Shown: positions 53,853-63,764, counted from the stretch's first letter. The stretch is 64,000 nucleotides of DNA from Aureibaculum algae (GCF_006065315.1 NZ_CP040749.1:4176001-4240000), one strand, 5' to 3'. The notes: generated by a model from the sequence alone, not told the origin. A program made the numbers and translations.

Positions 53853-55202
53853 TTACTGTTTTAACAGTTTCCCTAAAAAATTACGATTAACATCTTTAAT
53901 ATTAATTTTCATGGAGAAGCGATTATCTGTTGCCCAATCTAATTTTGCAGTTTTTATTGTTTTTAGAAGTTTTTCTTGATCTTTATTTAACGGAAAATCT
54001 AGTGGGCTATGTTCGTATTTTTCCACATCAACGTACAGATTCAATTTTGATGCTTTAGTAGCGTCATTTGAGGTGTTCCCTCGTTTATTTACGCGTAATT
54101 CAAAATTATCACCGGCATTAGTTACTAAAAATTTAAAAATTGGAATGGTCGTAAACACGGTGTCGTTCTCAATAATTTGAATAGCATTTTTACTATAGAA
54201 ATAATCGGACAAAACAGAAGTATTTTCTTGACCTAAGCCTAAATATAATTTAGGAATGCTCTTTTCTTGAGTAGATTTAATTTCTACTTTATTAAAATCA
54301 TCATCATATTCATAAGAAACTATAGTATCTGTTTTCTGCTCAATGGAAGTAATATTCATATTGAAGTTCCCATTCCATTTATCAACAATAGAATCTAAAG
54401 ACAAATGGGTAAACGCATTGAACTTATCCTTTTTATCCGTTAAAAATTGCTTGAATACAGCATTATTCCTGTTTAACTGACCTGACATTGAAATAACTCC
54501 ATCCGCATCAGCTATTGGATTTTCATTAGCTAAAAACAAATCAGATTTTAGAGAACCCTCTAACTCAAACAAACCCTCTTTAAAATTAGCATTTAGTTCA
54601 TCTTCACCCAATGAGAAGCATATATCACTACCGCTATTCACTATAGGTCTTAAAATTTCAGCATCTTCTGTCAAATAATCTTTCTCACTAAATAACGCTA
54701 CTACAGCAGCATTAACAGGAACTTTATGATTCGTTTTTAAGGCTATAATTAACCGCTCTCCTTTTATGGATAAAACAAAATTAGCCTTGCTAAAAAAAAT
54801 AACACCCTCATTTTCAGTTTTCTTAAAACCCTCCTTAAGCAAAAATTTAAATAATTCTTCTGTATCATTAATGTCAACAATACTGCTAAACCAATTACTA
54901 TTTAAATCAGTTGGATTGGTATAAAACAAAACATTTCGAGGAATACTAATCCCTTTGGTTAAAGAGGTTCGTGGTTTTTTTATTGAATCTTTCTTTTTAC
55001 GAGACTTTAAATAGGTAATTGGGTTGGTTAAAAAATCAAATAATAAATGATTTTCTATCTGCCTAAGATTGACATTAACCACACTTGTTGCGTTAGCCGG
55101 AACTCTATTTTCAAATATTTGTGCTTGCTTATATCGCCATACATAAAGTACAACCAATACAATCACTACTACAATAAAAAAATAGAGTCCCTTCTTACGC
55201 AT
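53853..55202 (-). CDS. Exported protein of unknown function, paralogue of next gene
   Basis: 449 residues with an N-terminal membrane anchor (about 5-22). The start of the mature part, NRVPANATSVVNVNLRQIENHLLFDF, resembles that of the neighbour's SKIPANAQAVISVNGNNVFDL, and both contain a YEYDDDFN/YEYDDDYK segment followed by a glycine-rich block, so they are divergent paralogues. DUF4836-like is a possibility. No enzymatic motif is visible. The stop is nine bases from the downstream paralogue's end on the same strand. Confidence 0.65.
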   Translation of the reverse strand: MRKKGLYFFIVVVIVLVVLYVWRYKQAQIFENRVPANATSVVNVNLRQIENHLLFDFLTNPITYLKSRKKKDSIKKPRTSLTKGISIPRNVLFYTNPTDLNSNWFSSIVDINDTEELFKFLLKEGFKKTENEGVIFFSKANFVLSIKGERLIIALKTNHKVPVNAAVVALFSEKDYLTEDAEILRPIVNSGSDICFSLGEDELNANFKEGLFELEGSLKSDLFLANENPIADADGVISMSGQLNRNNAVFKQFLTDKKDKFNAFTHLSLDSIVDKWNGNFNMNITSIEQKTDTIVSYEYDDDFNKVEIKSTQEKSIPKLYLGLGQENTSVLSDYFYSKNAIQIIENDTVFTTIPIFKFLVTNAGDNFELRVNKRGNTSNDATKASKLNLYVDVEKYEHSPLDFPLNKDQEKLLKTIKTAKLDWATDNRFSMKINIKDVNRNFLGKLLKQ

Positions 55203-55211
55203 ATTAAACTA

Positions 55212-56900
55212 TTACTTCATCATAAAATCCATAAAATCTAGCAATACTTTTAGTGAGTTTTCACGATTATCTGCTGTATCAACTACAAATTCAGAAACCA
55301 TGCTATTGCCTTTCATTTTCCCTGTTTTATAATGAACACTGTTTATATTATCACTAGCAAATGAGAACATCTTCTTTTCATCGCGTCTTAAGTCTTCACT
55401 TGGAATTTTTGCCAATAATTTTTTAACATCCAAATACATAACTGCTGCATTTTTACGAATCAATTTTTTATGTTCTCCAGTAAATGAAACAGGATTAGGG
55501 CTAATAATGTTTGCCAATTGTTTTTCTGATGAAGTAAGAAATACAATTTCGTCTTTAATTACTGCATAAAGATCAAATGGCGTTTTATTAGGTAAATTAA
55601 GCTTGTAGTAATTCGCATTTTGTTCTAATGCTTTGTGCTTAACACCTAACTTAATTAATTTAAAAAGTAATTTTTCATTTTCAGAACCTACCATAATTGT
55701 AAATTCAGGATTCATTTCCGTTTTCGTTTTTGTTACTTCAGTTTCTTTATAGTCATCATCATATTCATAAGTTGTATAAGTAACTTCCTTTTCTCCCAAA
55801 TCATTTAAAACAAATAACATATCACCAGTAATTAAATCACCAACAGCCTCTTCATCTATAAGCACTGAAAACAATTCTGCACCAACTTCCATTTCTTCTT
55901 TAAAGTCTGGCAACATACCTCCATAAATTTGAGAAATTAAATTAGGATATTCATCCAATACCGCTTCTGTACTCATTGCAACACTGGTATAACCAATAAT
56001 TTCTTTTTCATTAAAGTACTTAAAAAATGATTGATCAATTTTAGATTTATAGATGTTTTTAATTGCCTTTTTCCATGTATCGTCAACTTCCATGTTCGTA
56101 GTTATTTTGGCTTCACCTTTTTCAAAATATAGATGAGCATTCATAGTTCCGAAACCTAAACTCGTATAATCGGGTCTTATACCACCCATATAATAACTTA
56201 GTCCACCCATAACACCACCCATTAACTCTCCATAGCTATTAATCCATGCTGAAGCTTCTGCATTTTTATCGATAGATTTTACGTAGTTTTTATTTGAAAG
56301 TATTGAAGCTCCGTTATAATTAAATATTTTACTCGAATAATTAGAAATCCATTGAGCTACAACTACTTTTTTAACATCATAATAGTCTTGATCATCACCA
56401 CCAAATTCACCCATAAGTCTTTCTTTATGTTCGTCAAAATAACTATAAGACTTATCTCCGCCTATAAACAATAGAATATTATCATTCCACATAATAGCCG
56501 TATTATGATCTGTAAAACTACTTACATTACCTTGTTTCACGATTTCATTTTTACTAGACATGTTGAAAATCGCCTCAAATTGTTTTCTATCTTTAATTTT
56601 TAAAATAAAACTATGATATGAAATACTATCTGAAGGTTGGTAAAAATAAAATGCTTTAGATTCTAAATCAACACCAAAATCGGCTAAACCATTAAAGTCT
56701 TCATTTTCTCGTTTAAATTCCTTAATCATTTCTTTACCTAATGCATTCGTATCAAAATCTGTTAAGGAAATTAAGTCAAAAACATTATTACCATTAACTG
56801 AAATTACAGCTTGTGCATTTGCGGGTATCTTACTTTCTAATTGTTGTGCAAAACTAAACGTTGTTGCAGCTAGGGCTAGGGTTAGCATTATCTTTTTCAT
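55212..56900 (-). CDS. Exported protein of unknown function (DUF4836-like)
   Basis: 562 residues with a signal peptide ending near FSFAQ (residue 19). It has the SKIPANAQAVISVNGNNVFDL opening, a central YMGGIRPDYTSLGFGTMNAHLY, and the YTTYEYDDDYKETEVTKTKT block. It is related to the preceding protein, and DUF4836 proteins of Bacteroides have a similar opening, so the assignment is tentative. It is the middle gene of a three-gene unit with 9 and 19 base gaps. Confidence 0.65.
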   Translation of the reverse strand: MKKIMLTLALAATTFSFAQQLESKIPANAQAVISVNGNNVFDLISLTDFDTNALGKEMIKEFKRENEDFNGLADFGVDLESKAFYFYQPSDSISYHSFILKIKDRKQFEAIFNMSSKNEIVKQGNVSSFTDHNTAIMWNDNILLFIGGDKSYSYFDEHKERLMGEFGGDDQDYYDVKKVVVAQWISNYSSKIFNYNGASILSNKNYVKSIDKNAEASAWINSYGELMGGVMGGLSYYMGGIRPDYTSLGFGTMNAHLYFEKGEAKITTNMEVDDTWKKAIKNIYKSKIDQSFFKYFNEKEIIGYTSVAMSTEAVLDEYPNLISQIYGGMLPDFKEEMEVGAELFSVLIDEEAVGDLITGDMLFVLNDLGEKEVTYTTYEYDDDYKETEVTKTKTEMNPEFTIMVGSENEKLLFKLIKLGVKHKALEQNANYYKLNLPNKTPFDLYAVIKDEIVFLTSSEKQLANIISPNPVSFTGEHKKLIRKNAAVMYLDVKKLLAKIPSEDLRRDEKKMFSFASDNINSVHYKTGKMKGNSMVSEFVVDTADNRENSLKVLLDFMDFMMK

Positions 56901-56919
56901 ATACTAATTTTAGTGATTT

Positions 56920-57591
56920 TTATTTCTGTAATTTGATTTGATTTTTAATTGATTTATTTTGATTGATAATATCTTGTGCAGATATTTTTAACATAATTGC
57001 TTTCTTACTTTTTGAAATTTTTGCTGCATTATTACTGCTAGAAGCTATTCCTTTTGGAAAACGATATATGGTTGTAATGGATGCTGTTTTAAAAACTTCC
57101 CTATCTTCCATTTTCGTTTTTTTAATTTCTTTAGCTAAATCGTAATGATAGCTCCTTGTAAAAAGTTGATTCGTTTTATCATAACTAAAATGTTTATGAT
57201 TCTTTATCCTTTTGGCTTCTTCTTTAGAGCTAAAATTTGAAACGACCATATTTAGAGCATCAACATCATTAAAATCACATGAGAGCGTAAAAATATAATC
57301 TTCTAGATTTATAGAATTGGTTACATTAGTTATACCTCCAGTATTTTTTACTGTTTTTACCATATCAGCAAAATGTTGCCTGATTTCGTGCTCTGATGGA
57401 ACTTCGTAATTATTAACACTATCTAATAGCATTATTGAATTTATTTTTGTTTTACTTCTGCTTAGGTTTAGTGTTAATGTAACTTTACCTGAGCCATCTT
57501 CATTTAAACTAACCTCTTCAATAATTTCAAAGCAGCTTGTACAAATTAACAGCAAAGCAAAAACAAAAATGTAATTAATTTTTTTTATCAT
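56920..57591 (-). CDS. Hypothetical lipoprotein
   Basis: 223 residues; lipobox LLICTSC (Cys20). FEIIEEVSLNEDGSGKVTLTLNLS follows, a beta-rich start, and no known motif. First gene of the three-gene minus-strand cassette with the two paralogues, so it may serve the same process. Confidence 0.6.
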   Translation of the reverse strand: MIKKINYIFVFALLLICTSCFEIIEEVSLNEDGSGKVTLTLNLSRSKTKINSIMLLDSVNNYEVPSEHEIRQHFADMVKTVKNTGGITNVTNSINLEDYIFTLSCDFNDVDALNMVVSNFSSKEEAKRIKNHKHFSYDKTNQLFTRSYHYDLAKEIKKTKMEDREVFKTASITTIYRFPKGIASSSNNAAKISKSKKAIMLKISAQDIINQNKSIKNQIKLQK

Positions 57592-57701
57592 AATATCTTG
57601 TGCGAATTATAACGCACTTTTTTTATTAGAATTACATAACCTCACCTAGAATTGTAAAAAAAGTCAATTCTAACCTCTCCAAAGGAAAAATCAATTAGAA
57701 G

Positions 57702-58409
57702 TTATTGAATTATTAATTTAGATTTTTTATAGGTTTTAACATCTTCATAAACCATACCTAAACTATTCTTTTCTTTATAAATAGAAGTAATACTTACTGT
57801 ACCTCCTACTTTTCTATCCATCATCACATCAATAGTAGGATCTCCAATACCTGCATTATGATGAAAATTTAATATATTTTCTTGATTTATTTTGTTTTCC
57901 TGTTGCCATTGCTCAAACCAATTCCGACGTAATTGTTTTACCCTTTCGTCATATAATGTCGAAGAAGACCAAATTTGCGGCTCTAACTCCATGTTTTTTA
58001 TATGTTTATTTTCTCCATCCCAAACAAACTCAATCAACTCTAACGTTTTATTCCAATCTACAATAACTAAAGTGAATTGCTCTACTCCTTTTAAATCCAA
58101 TGCTTTTAATCCGTTATGGATATTTTCAACCTTAAGGAGCTCTTTTACAATTAACCCCCTACTCATTTTATAATTTGTTAAAGAAATATGATCGACAAAC
58201 CCACCATTTAACAAGCAGATTAATCTGTTTTTAGAGCTTGTACCTATCCACGAACCACCTGCCTTTCCATCTTTTGGATAGCTAAGTTTTACACCATCTT
58301 CTTCATAATTTTTCGGCGGCAAAGCCTTTTCGCGAGAAAACGGAATATCCCTACTCGAGGTCAAGATAAAATCCGTTTTATGTAAAGGAAGAAAGGTAAC
58401 CGTACACAT
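57702..58409 (-). CDS. NRDE/TANGO2 family protein
   Basis: 235 residues. The start MCTVTFLP and a SRDIPFSREKALPP segment correspond to the family's NRDE motif, degenerate here to SRDI. AGGSWIGTSSKNRLICLLNGG is another family block. Eukaryotic relatives (TANGO2) are implicated in haem handling, bacterial ones are poorly known. It has a cysteine at position 2, the potential N-terminal nucleophile of an Ntn-hydrolase-like fold. Divergent from pruA. Confidence 0.85.
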   Translation of the reverse strand: MCTVTFLPLHKTDFILTSSRDIPFSREKALPPKNYEEDGVKLSYPKDGKAGGSWIGTSSKNRLICLLNGGFVDHISLTNYKMSRGLIVKELLKVENIHNGLKALDLKGVEQFTLVIVDWNKTLELIEFVWDGENKHIKNMELEPQIWSSSTLYDERVKQLRRNWFEQWQQENKINQENILNFHHNAGIGDPTIDVMMDRKVGGTVSITSIYKEKNSLGMVYEDVKTYKKSKLIIQ

Positions 58410-58563
58410 ACTTATTTATTATGAGATTATAGTTTTAAAATCTTAGTACAAAAATGTTACAAAATTAAATGGTACAAAACACGCTAAACAGTAAAAAACA
58501 CCCCCCTGTAAATAGGGTTCTAGAATTTACAATTAGTGCTTCGTTTTTCTTATTTACTATTTG

Positions 58564-58571
58564 TAACTTTG
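58564..58571 (+). promoter_or_regulatory. -7 promoter box of pruA
   Basis: TAACTTTG matches TAnnTTTG. It lies 38 bases before ATG 58610 and inside the longer open frame from 58469, which supports the shorter start. No -33 TTG is seen. Confidence 0.55.
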
Positions 58572-58609
58572 CGACAAAATTAGTCGAATTTTATAAAAAC
58601 ACATTACAT

Positions 58610-60238
58610 ATGGCAAGCGGATTTTATAATGTACCCAAAGCAGTAAACGAACCTGTAAAAACTTATGCACCTAATAGCCCTGAAAAAAAGAGTTTATTAG
58701 ATACTTATAAAAAAATGTACAATGAAAAAGCGGATATCCCTTTTTACATTGGAGGTAAAGAAATAAGAACAGGTAATACTGTATCTATTCACCCACCACA
58801 TGACCACCAACATACTGTTGGGCACTATCATAAGGCAGAAAAATCACATGTTGAACAAGCAATTGCTAATGCACTTGAAGCTCGTGAAGCTTGGTCTAAA
58901 ACACCATGGGAACACCGTGCAGCCATCTTTTTAAAAGCAGCTGAACTACTTGCCGGACCGTATAGAGACAGAATGAATGCGGCTACAATGATATGTCAAT
59001 CTAAAAACGTAATGCAAGCTGAAATTGATGCAGCTTGTGAAATGATAGATTTCTTTAAATTCAATGTTGAATTTATGACAGAAATTTATGCAAATCAGCC
59101 TATTTCAAGTCCTGGTATTTGGAACAGGATGGAATACAGACCTTTAGAAGGATTTACTTATGCTATAACTCCTTTCAACTTTACTTCTATTGCAGCAAAC
59201 TTATGTGCAGCACCAGTAATGATGGGTAATGTTTGTGTATGGAAACCTTCTGATCATCAAATATATTCTGCTCAAGTAATTGTAGAATTATTTAAAGAAG
59301 CAGGTTTACCTGATGGCGTAATAAATGTAGTTTACGGAGATCCTGTTATGATTAGTGATACTATTTTAAGCCATCGCGAATTTTCTGGCATTCACTTTAC
59401 AGGTTCAACGCATGTATTTAAAATGTTATGGAAGCAAATTGGTGAAAACATTGGTAACTATAAAACCTATCCAAGAATTGTTGGTGAAACAGGAGGAAAA
59501 GATTTTATTTGGAGTCACCCTTCTGCTAACGCAAAACAGGTTGCAACAGCAATTACAAGAGGAGCATTTGAATACCAAGGACAAAAATGTTCAGCAGCCT
59601 CTAGAGCATACATTCCGGAAAGCTTATGGGCTGATGTTAAAAAATATGTGGTTGCCGATTTAAAATCTATTAAAGTAGGTAGCCCAGACGATACTTCAAA
59701 TTTTGTAAATGCAGTAATTCATGAAGCTTCTTTTGATAAAATATCAAGATTTATAGATCAAGCAAAACAAGATAAAGATGCAGAAATTGTAGCCGGTGGT
59801 AATCATGATAAATCAAAAGGTTATTTCATTGAACCTACAGTTATTTTAGCCAAAGACGCAAAATACACTACCATGTGTACAGAATTATTTGGCCCGGTAA
59901 TCACCATTTATGTTTATGATGATAAAGACTGGAAAGATTCATTGAAATTAGTTGATGAAACTTCTGAATATGCATTAACTGGAGCTATTTTCAGTGCAGA
60001 TAGATATGTTATTGACTACGCTACAAATGCATTAGAAAATGCTGCAGGTAATTTCTACATCAATGATAAACCAACAGGAGCTGTTGTAGGTCAACAACCT
60101 TTTGGCGGAGCGAGAGCTTCAGGAACAAATGACAAAGCAGGTTCTATTTGGAATTTATTGCGTTGGGTTAGTAACCGTACCATTAAAGAGACTTTTGTAA
60201 CACCAACAGATTACAAATATCCTTTTTTAGGTGAGTAA
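58610..60238 (+). CDS. pruA: L-glutamate gamma-semialdehyde (1-pyrroline-5-carboxylate) dehydrogenase
   Basis: 542 residues from ATG 58610 (MASGFYNVPKAVNEP). The frame is open from 58469, but the upstream part contains the promoter and is not conserved-looking, so the shorter start is preferred. Aldehyde dehydrogenase features: TPFNFTSIAANL, VWKPSDHQ, FTGSTHVF, the catalytic glutamate in VGETGGKD and cysteine in YQGQKCSAASRA. It oxidises glutamate semialdehyde to glutamate, the second step of proline catabolism. The partner PutA/PutB-type proline dehydrogenase is not in this window. Confidence 0.96.
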   Translation: MASGFYNVPKAVNEPVKTYAPNSPEKKSLLDTYKKMYNEKADIPFYIGGKEIRTGNTVSIHPPHDHQHTVGHYHKAEKSHVEQAIANALEAREAWSKTPWEHRAAIFLKAAELLAGPYRDRMNAATMICQSKNVMQAEIDAACEMIDFFKFNVEFMTEIYANQPISSPGIWNRMEYRPLEGFTYAITPFNFTSIAANLCAAPVMMGNVCVWKPSDHQIYSAQVIVELFKEAGLPDGVINVVYGDPVMISDTILSHREFSGIHFTGSTHVFKMLWKQIGENIGNYKTYPRIVGETGGKDFIWSHPSANAKQVATAITRGAFEYQGQKCSAASRAYIPESLWADVKKYVVADLKSIKVGSPDDTSNFVNAVIHEASFDKISRFIDQAKQDKDAEIVAGGNHDKSKGYFIEPTVILAKDAKYTTMCTELFGPVITIYVYDDKDWKDSLKLVDETSEYALTGAIFSADRYVIDYATNALENAAGNFYINDKPTGAVVGQQPFGGARASGTNDKAGSIWNLLRWVSNRTIKETFVTPTDYKYPFLGE

Positions 60239-60267
60239 ATCTAATCGTATATAAAGCTTACATTTTA

Positions 60268-60300
60268 AAAACCCTTCATTAAAATTTAATGAAGGGTTTT
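60268..60300 (+). terminator. Terminator after pruA
   Basis: A hairpin with arm AAAACCCTTCATTAAA and its complement, ending in TTTT, beginning 30 bases after the pruA stop. Strong rho-independent shape. Confidence 0.85.
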
Positions 60301-60370
60301 CTTTATTATAAAACTCAAACACAAAAAAAAACAGATACTTTTGTTTTCCTAAATTTTAAAACACTTATAC

Positions 60371-61678
60371 ATGAAACACTTTTACTTTTTAATTTTACTT
60401 TTAACCTTTCAATTTTCATTTTCACAATATGGAAATGTTTCCACCATTGCAGGGGGTGGAAGTAATGGACACGACGTTGTTAATGGATTAGCTACTGATG
60501 CCGAACTAAGTTATCCTACTGGAATTGCAATTGATAATGATGGAAACATTTATTTTTCAGAAATTACTAATTCTATTATTAGAAAAATAGATGTTAATGG
60601 CATTATTTCAGATATTATAGAATTTCCAGACGTGCAGACACCGCATGGATTAGCTGTTGATGCAACTGGTAATATTTATTTTATTGATAGAGCAAATGAT
60701 AGAGTACGAAAACTAGACACAAGTGGTAACATTACAACCGTAGCAGGAAATGGAACAAATGGAGATAGTGGAGATGGAGGGCAAGCCACATCAGCACAAT
60801 TAAATAGTCCACAATATATTGCGATTGACGCCTCTGGAAATATTTACATATCCGATTGGCAAAATCATAAAATTAAAAAAGTAACCACTAATGGTGTGAT
60901 TAATACGATTGCTGGTACAGGAACTTATGGTTTCAGCGGAGATGGAGGATTAGCAACTCTTGCAGAATTAAAAAGTCCAAGTGGTATAACCATTGATGCG
61001 ACTGGAAACATTTATTTTTCAGACAGAAATAACTATAGAGTCAGGAAAATAGATACCAATGGCATAATTACTACGATTGCTGGTAAAGGAGGATTTCAAC
61101 CATTTAGTGGAGATGGTGGATTGGCAATTGATGCTGAATTATATGAACCAAATGGGATCACTTTAGATAATGACGGTAACATTTATATTGTTGACGCGGT
61201 TAATCAAAGAGTTAGAAAAATAACTACAGACGGCATTATCAATACAATTATAGGCTCAGGTGGAACAGGAAGATCGGCTGGAGGCTTTAATGGTGATGGA
61301 CAAATTGGTACTAACACTGAATTAAATCAACCCTCAGGTATTGCTGTTGACAATTCTGGTAATGTTATTATAACCGATTATAAAAATCATAGAATTAGAA
61401 AATTAGCATCAGCTGCGTTGAGTGTAGATAATTTTTCTTTAGAGAATATAAAATTATATCCAAATCCTATTTCAATTGATGAACAATTGACGGTTTCTTC
61501 TCAAGAAATAATTACTGCTATTTCTGTTTACAATACCCTAGGACAAGAAGTTTATCAAGCAAAACCAAATGCTCATAATTATGTACTAAACTTAGACAAG
61601 ATTACTTCAGGTATCTATTTGGTAAAACTTAATAGCAACATTAACAAAAGCATAAATTATAGACTTATAAAAAAGTAG
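60371..61678 (+). CDS. Secreted NHL-repeat beta-propeller with T9SS sorting domain
   Basis: 435 residues. A signal peptide (about 1-19) is followed by six NHL repeats between about 30 and 350, each with a GxAxDxxGNIYxxD core and often a SGDGG start, predicted to form a six-bladed propeller. A C-terminal type A sorting domain (about 355-435) has LYPNPISIDEQLTVSS, VYNTLGQEVY and SGIYLVKL, so it is exported by the type IX system. Likely a cell-surface or secreted binding protein or lyase; no catalytic motif is evident. The six repeats are also visible at DNA level. Confidence 0.88.
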   Translation: MKHFYFLILLLTFQFSFSQYGNVSTIAGGGSNGHDVVNGLATDAELSYPTGIAIDNDGNIYFSEITNSIIRKIDVNGIISDIIEFPDVQTPHGLAVDATGNIYFIDRANDRVRKLDTSGNITTVAGNGTNGDSGDGGQATSAQLNSPQYIAIDASGNIYISDWQNHKIKKVTTNGVINTIAGTGTYGFSGDGGLATLAELKSPSGITIDATGNIYFSDRNNYRVRKIDTNGIITTIAGKGGFQPFSGDGGLAIDAELYEPNGITLDNDGNIYIVDAVNQRVRKITTDGIINTIIGSGGTGRSAGGFNGDGQIGTNTELNQPSGIAVDNSGNVIITDYKNHRIRKLASAALSVDNFSLENIKLYPNPISIDEQLTVSSQEIITAISVYNTLGQEVYQAKPNAHNYVLNLDKITSGIYLVKLNSNINKSINYRLIKK

Positions 61679-61698
61679 GTTCTTAATATCTATATTAC

Positions 61699-61724
61699 AA
61701 CCACGGCAACTGCCGTGGTTTTTT
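61699..61724 (+). terminator. Terminator after the NHL-repeat gene
   Basis: Stem AACCACGGCA, a short loop, the complementary TGCCGTGGTT, then TTTT. It begins 21 bases after the stop codon. Confidence 0.8.
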
Positions 61725-61792
61725 ATTAATAAATAGTATCATTTTGATAATTGGCTAATTAAATTACTAATTTTAAACGCTAAAGAAACGAG

Positions 61793-62368
61793 ATGAAAAA
61801 AGCCTTATTATCGCTGATACTGTTATTCATTATTCAAACCATCCAATCTCAAAAGCAAACGAAATGCTTAATTGAGACCTCTTTGGGTAAGATTGAAGTT
61901 GAATTGTATGATGATAAAGCACCAATTACTGTTCAAAATTTTTTACAATATGTAGATAGTACTGCCTATAACAACAGTAGTTTCTTTAGAACCTGTACTC
62001 AAGAGAACGAAGCTGAACGGACCATCAAAATTCAAGTAATTCAAGGGGGTAACATTACCGAAGGGTCTGAACGAGCACCCATAAAAATTGAAACTACAGC
62101 GGTAACTGAGATTTTACATGAAAACGGCACTATATCAATGGCAAGAAGTGAACCGAACAGTGCTACAAGTAGCTTTTTTATTTGTATAAATGATCAGCCT
62201 GAATTAGATTTTGGTGGAAAACGCAACCCTGACGGGCAAGGCTTTGCTGCATTTGGACAAGTTACAAAAGGAATGGATGTCGTTTTAAAAATTCAATCGC
62301 AAAAAAATAAAAACCAACAACTTTTAGAACCGATACAAATTCACGCTATAACTAGAGTTACCAATTAA
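61793..62368 (+). CDS. Peptidyl-prolyl isomerase, cyclophilin type, exported
   Basis: 191 residues. A hydrophobic N-terminal stretch of about 19 residues looks like a signal peptide. The cyclophilin core shows APITVQNFLQYVD, SFFRTC, VIQGGNIT, ISMARSEPNSATSSFFIC and FGQVTKGMDVV. The bulk of the usual active-site residues (Arg in the FFRT block, FFI-like) are present. It should assist folding of exported proteins in the periplasm. Confidence 0.93.
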   Translation: MKKALLSLILLFIIQTIQSQKQTKCLIETSLGKIEVELYDDKAPITVQNFLQYVDSTAYNNSSFFRTCTQENEAERTIKIQVIQGGNITEGSERAPIKIETTAVTEILHENGTISMARSEPNSATSSFFICINDQPELDFGGKRNPDGQGFAAFGQVTKGMDVVLKIQSQKNKNQQLLEPIQIHAITRVTN

Positions 62369-62483
62369 AAATTAACCATATTATTTCATTATCATGAAAT
62401 GCCATTATTATATACTTTTACACCAAACTAAATATTAAAATTGGCATTCCATTTGACCTATAAAAAACCATAAATAGTAACAG

Positions 62484-63086
62484 ATGAAAAAACTAGTCAA
62501 TTATTTCTTACAAGGCTTATTATATATTGCACCCCTAGGTATAACTGCATACATTATTTATGCTGTTTTCACTTTTTCGGATGGATTATTACAAGATTTA
62601 TTACTTAAATTTTTCGATATTAAAATTCCCGGATTAGGTGTTTTAACACTTATATTATTTTTAATCTTCGTAGGGTTTTTAGGACGAACAATTATTGCAG
62701 ATCCATTGCGTAAATTGTTTAAAAACCTGATTGAACGCGTTCCGTTGTTAAATTTTATCTACTCTGCCTTTAATGACTTATTTTCTGCTTTTGTAGGTAA
62801 GGAAAAGAAATTTAGCAAACCGGTACTGGTTAAAGTTAATTTAAATTCTGATTTAGAAAAATTAGGATTTATAACAGAAGAAAATTTAGAGCTATTAGGA
62901 GAAATGGATAAGGTTGCTGTCTATTTTCCTCATTCTTATAATTTTTCTGGTGAATTATTTATTGTACCTCGAGCCAATATTAAAACAGTAGATATAAACT
63001 CAAGTGACGTAATGAAGTTTGTAGTTTCAGCTGGATTAACAGGATGGAATAAAGATGAAGTTATAGAACATGAAGAGGCAAATTAA
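62484..63086 (+). CDS. DUF502 family membrane protein
   Basis: 200 residues. Two hydrophobic segments (about 10-30 and 50-70) are separated by a short loop and followed by a soluble domain with VPLLNFIYSAFNDLFSAF, VAVYFPHSYNFSGELFIVP. This is DUF502, of unknown function. It is followed by the Crp/Fnr regulator 18 bases later. Confidence 0.88.
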   Translation: MKKLVNYFLQGLLYIAPLGITAYIIYAVFTFSDGLLQDLLLKFFDIKIPGLGVLTLILFLIFVGFLGRTIIADPLRKLFKNLIERVPLLNFIYSAFNDLFSAFVGKEKKFSKPVLVKVNLNSDLEKLGFITEENLELLGEMDKVAVYFPHSYNFSGELFIVPRANIKTVDINSSDVMKFVVSAGLTGWNKDEVIEHEEAN

Positions 63087-63104
63087 TTCTTAATCAAAGA
63101 CGAG

Positions 63105-63698
63105 ATGAATACTATTAATCTTAAAACGTTCTTGACTTCTAATCTTGATATTGACGAAAAGGAAATTTTGTCAATAGTAGATAACTGCACCATTAAAAGG
63201 GTTAAAAAAAATGAGTTCTTATTACAAAAAAATGAACACTGTAAGCATACCTTTTTTGTAGAGAAAGGGTTATTGAGACAATATTCAATTGACGAAAAAG
63301 GCAAAGAACACATACTATCTTTTGCTCCCGAAAATTGGTTTGTAACCGATAGAGAAAGTGCCTATTTTAATAGACCTTCCGCCTATTACATCCAAGCATT
63401 GGAAGAAAGTCAAGTAGCAATGATAGATGAAAATTTCATTCAATTACTTGCTGAGAAAATATCATCGTTTACAGATTTCAACAATAAATTACTACACAAT
63501 CATATTCTTCATTTACAAAATAGAATCAATTTATTACTAAGTGCTGCTGCGGAAGACAGGTATTTACAATTTGTTAAAATGTATCCAGACATACTTTTGA
63601 GAGTTCCGCAAACAATGATCGCCTCCTATTTAGGTATTACCCCAGAGAGCCTAAGCAGAGTCCGCAAAGAATTGGCTCATAAAAACTTTAAAGGGTAG
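63105..63698 (+). CDS. Crp/Fnr-family transcriptional regulator
   Basis: 197 residues. An N-terminal cyclic-nucleotide-binding-like beta-roll (about 15-110: GLLRQYSIDEKGKEHIL) and a C-terminal helix-turn-helix with MIASYLGITPESLSRVRKEL. There are no clustered cysteines for an iron-sulfur centre and the usual cAMP-contact residues are not evident, as in many Bacteroidetes members whose signal is unknown. It lies next to the pirin gene, which it may control. Confidence 0.9.
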   Translation: MNTINLKTFLTSNLDIDEKEILSIVDNCTIKRVKKNEFLLQKNEHCKHTFFVEKGLLRQYSIDEKGKEHILSFAPENWFVTDRESAYFNRPSAYYIQALEESQVAMIDENFIQLLAEKISSFTDFNNKLLHNHILHLQNRINLLLSAAAEDRYLQFVKMYPDILLRVPQTMIASYLGITPESLSRVRKELAHKNFKG

Positions 63699-63737
63699 TT
63701 CTTATCATACATCAATGCACAGGTTTTTTGCTCATTG

Positions 63738-63745
63738 TACATTTG
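63738..63745 (+). promoter_or_regulatory. -7 promoter box of the pirin gene
   Basis: TACATTTG matches TAnnTTTG, 20 bases before ATG 63765. No TTG is seen at the -33 distance. Confidence 0.5.
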
Positions 63746-63764
63746 TGGTATAAAATTAAATGAT

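Noticed and set aside
58469..58609. N-terminal extension of PruA from an earlier ATG
   Set aside because: The extension contains the -7 promoter box and reads unlike known PruA starts; ATG 58610 gives the usual length.
60480..61420. Direct repeats as a CRISPR-like or tandem DNA element
   Set aside because: They are coding NHL repeats in one reading frame.
62383..62450. Inverted repeats before the DUF502 gene as terminator
   Set aside because: Arms are short and imperfect with no following T-run; too weak to list.
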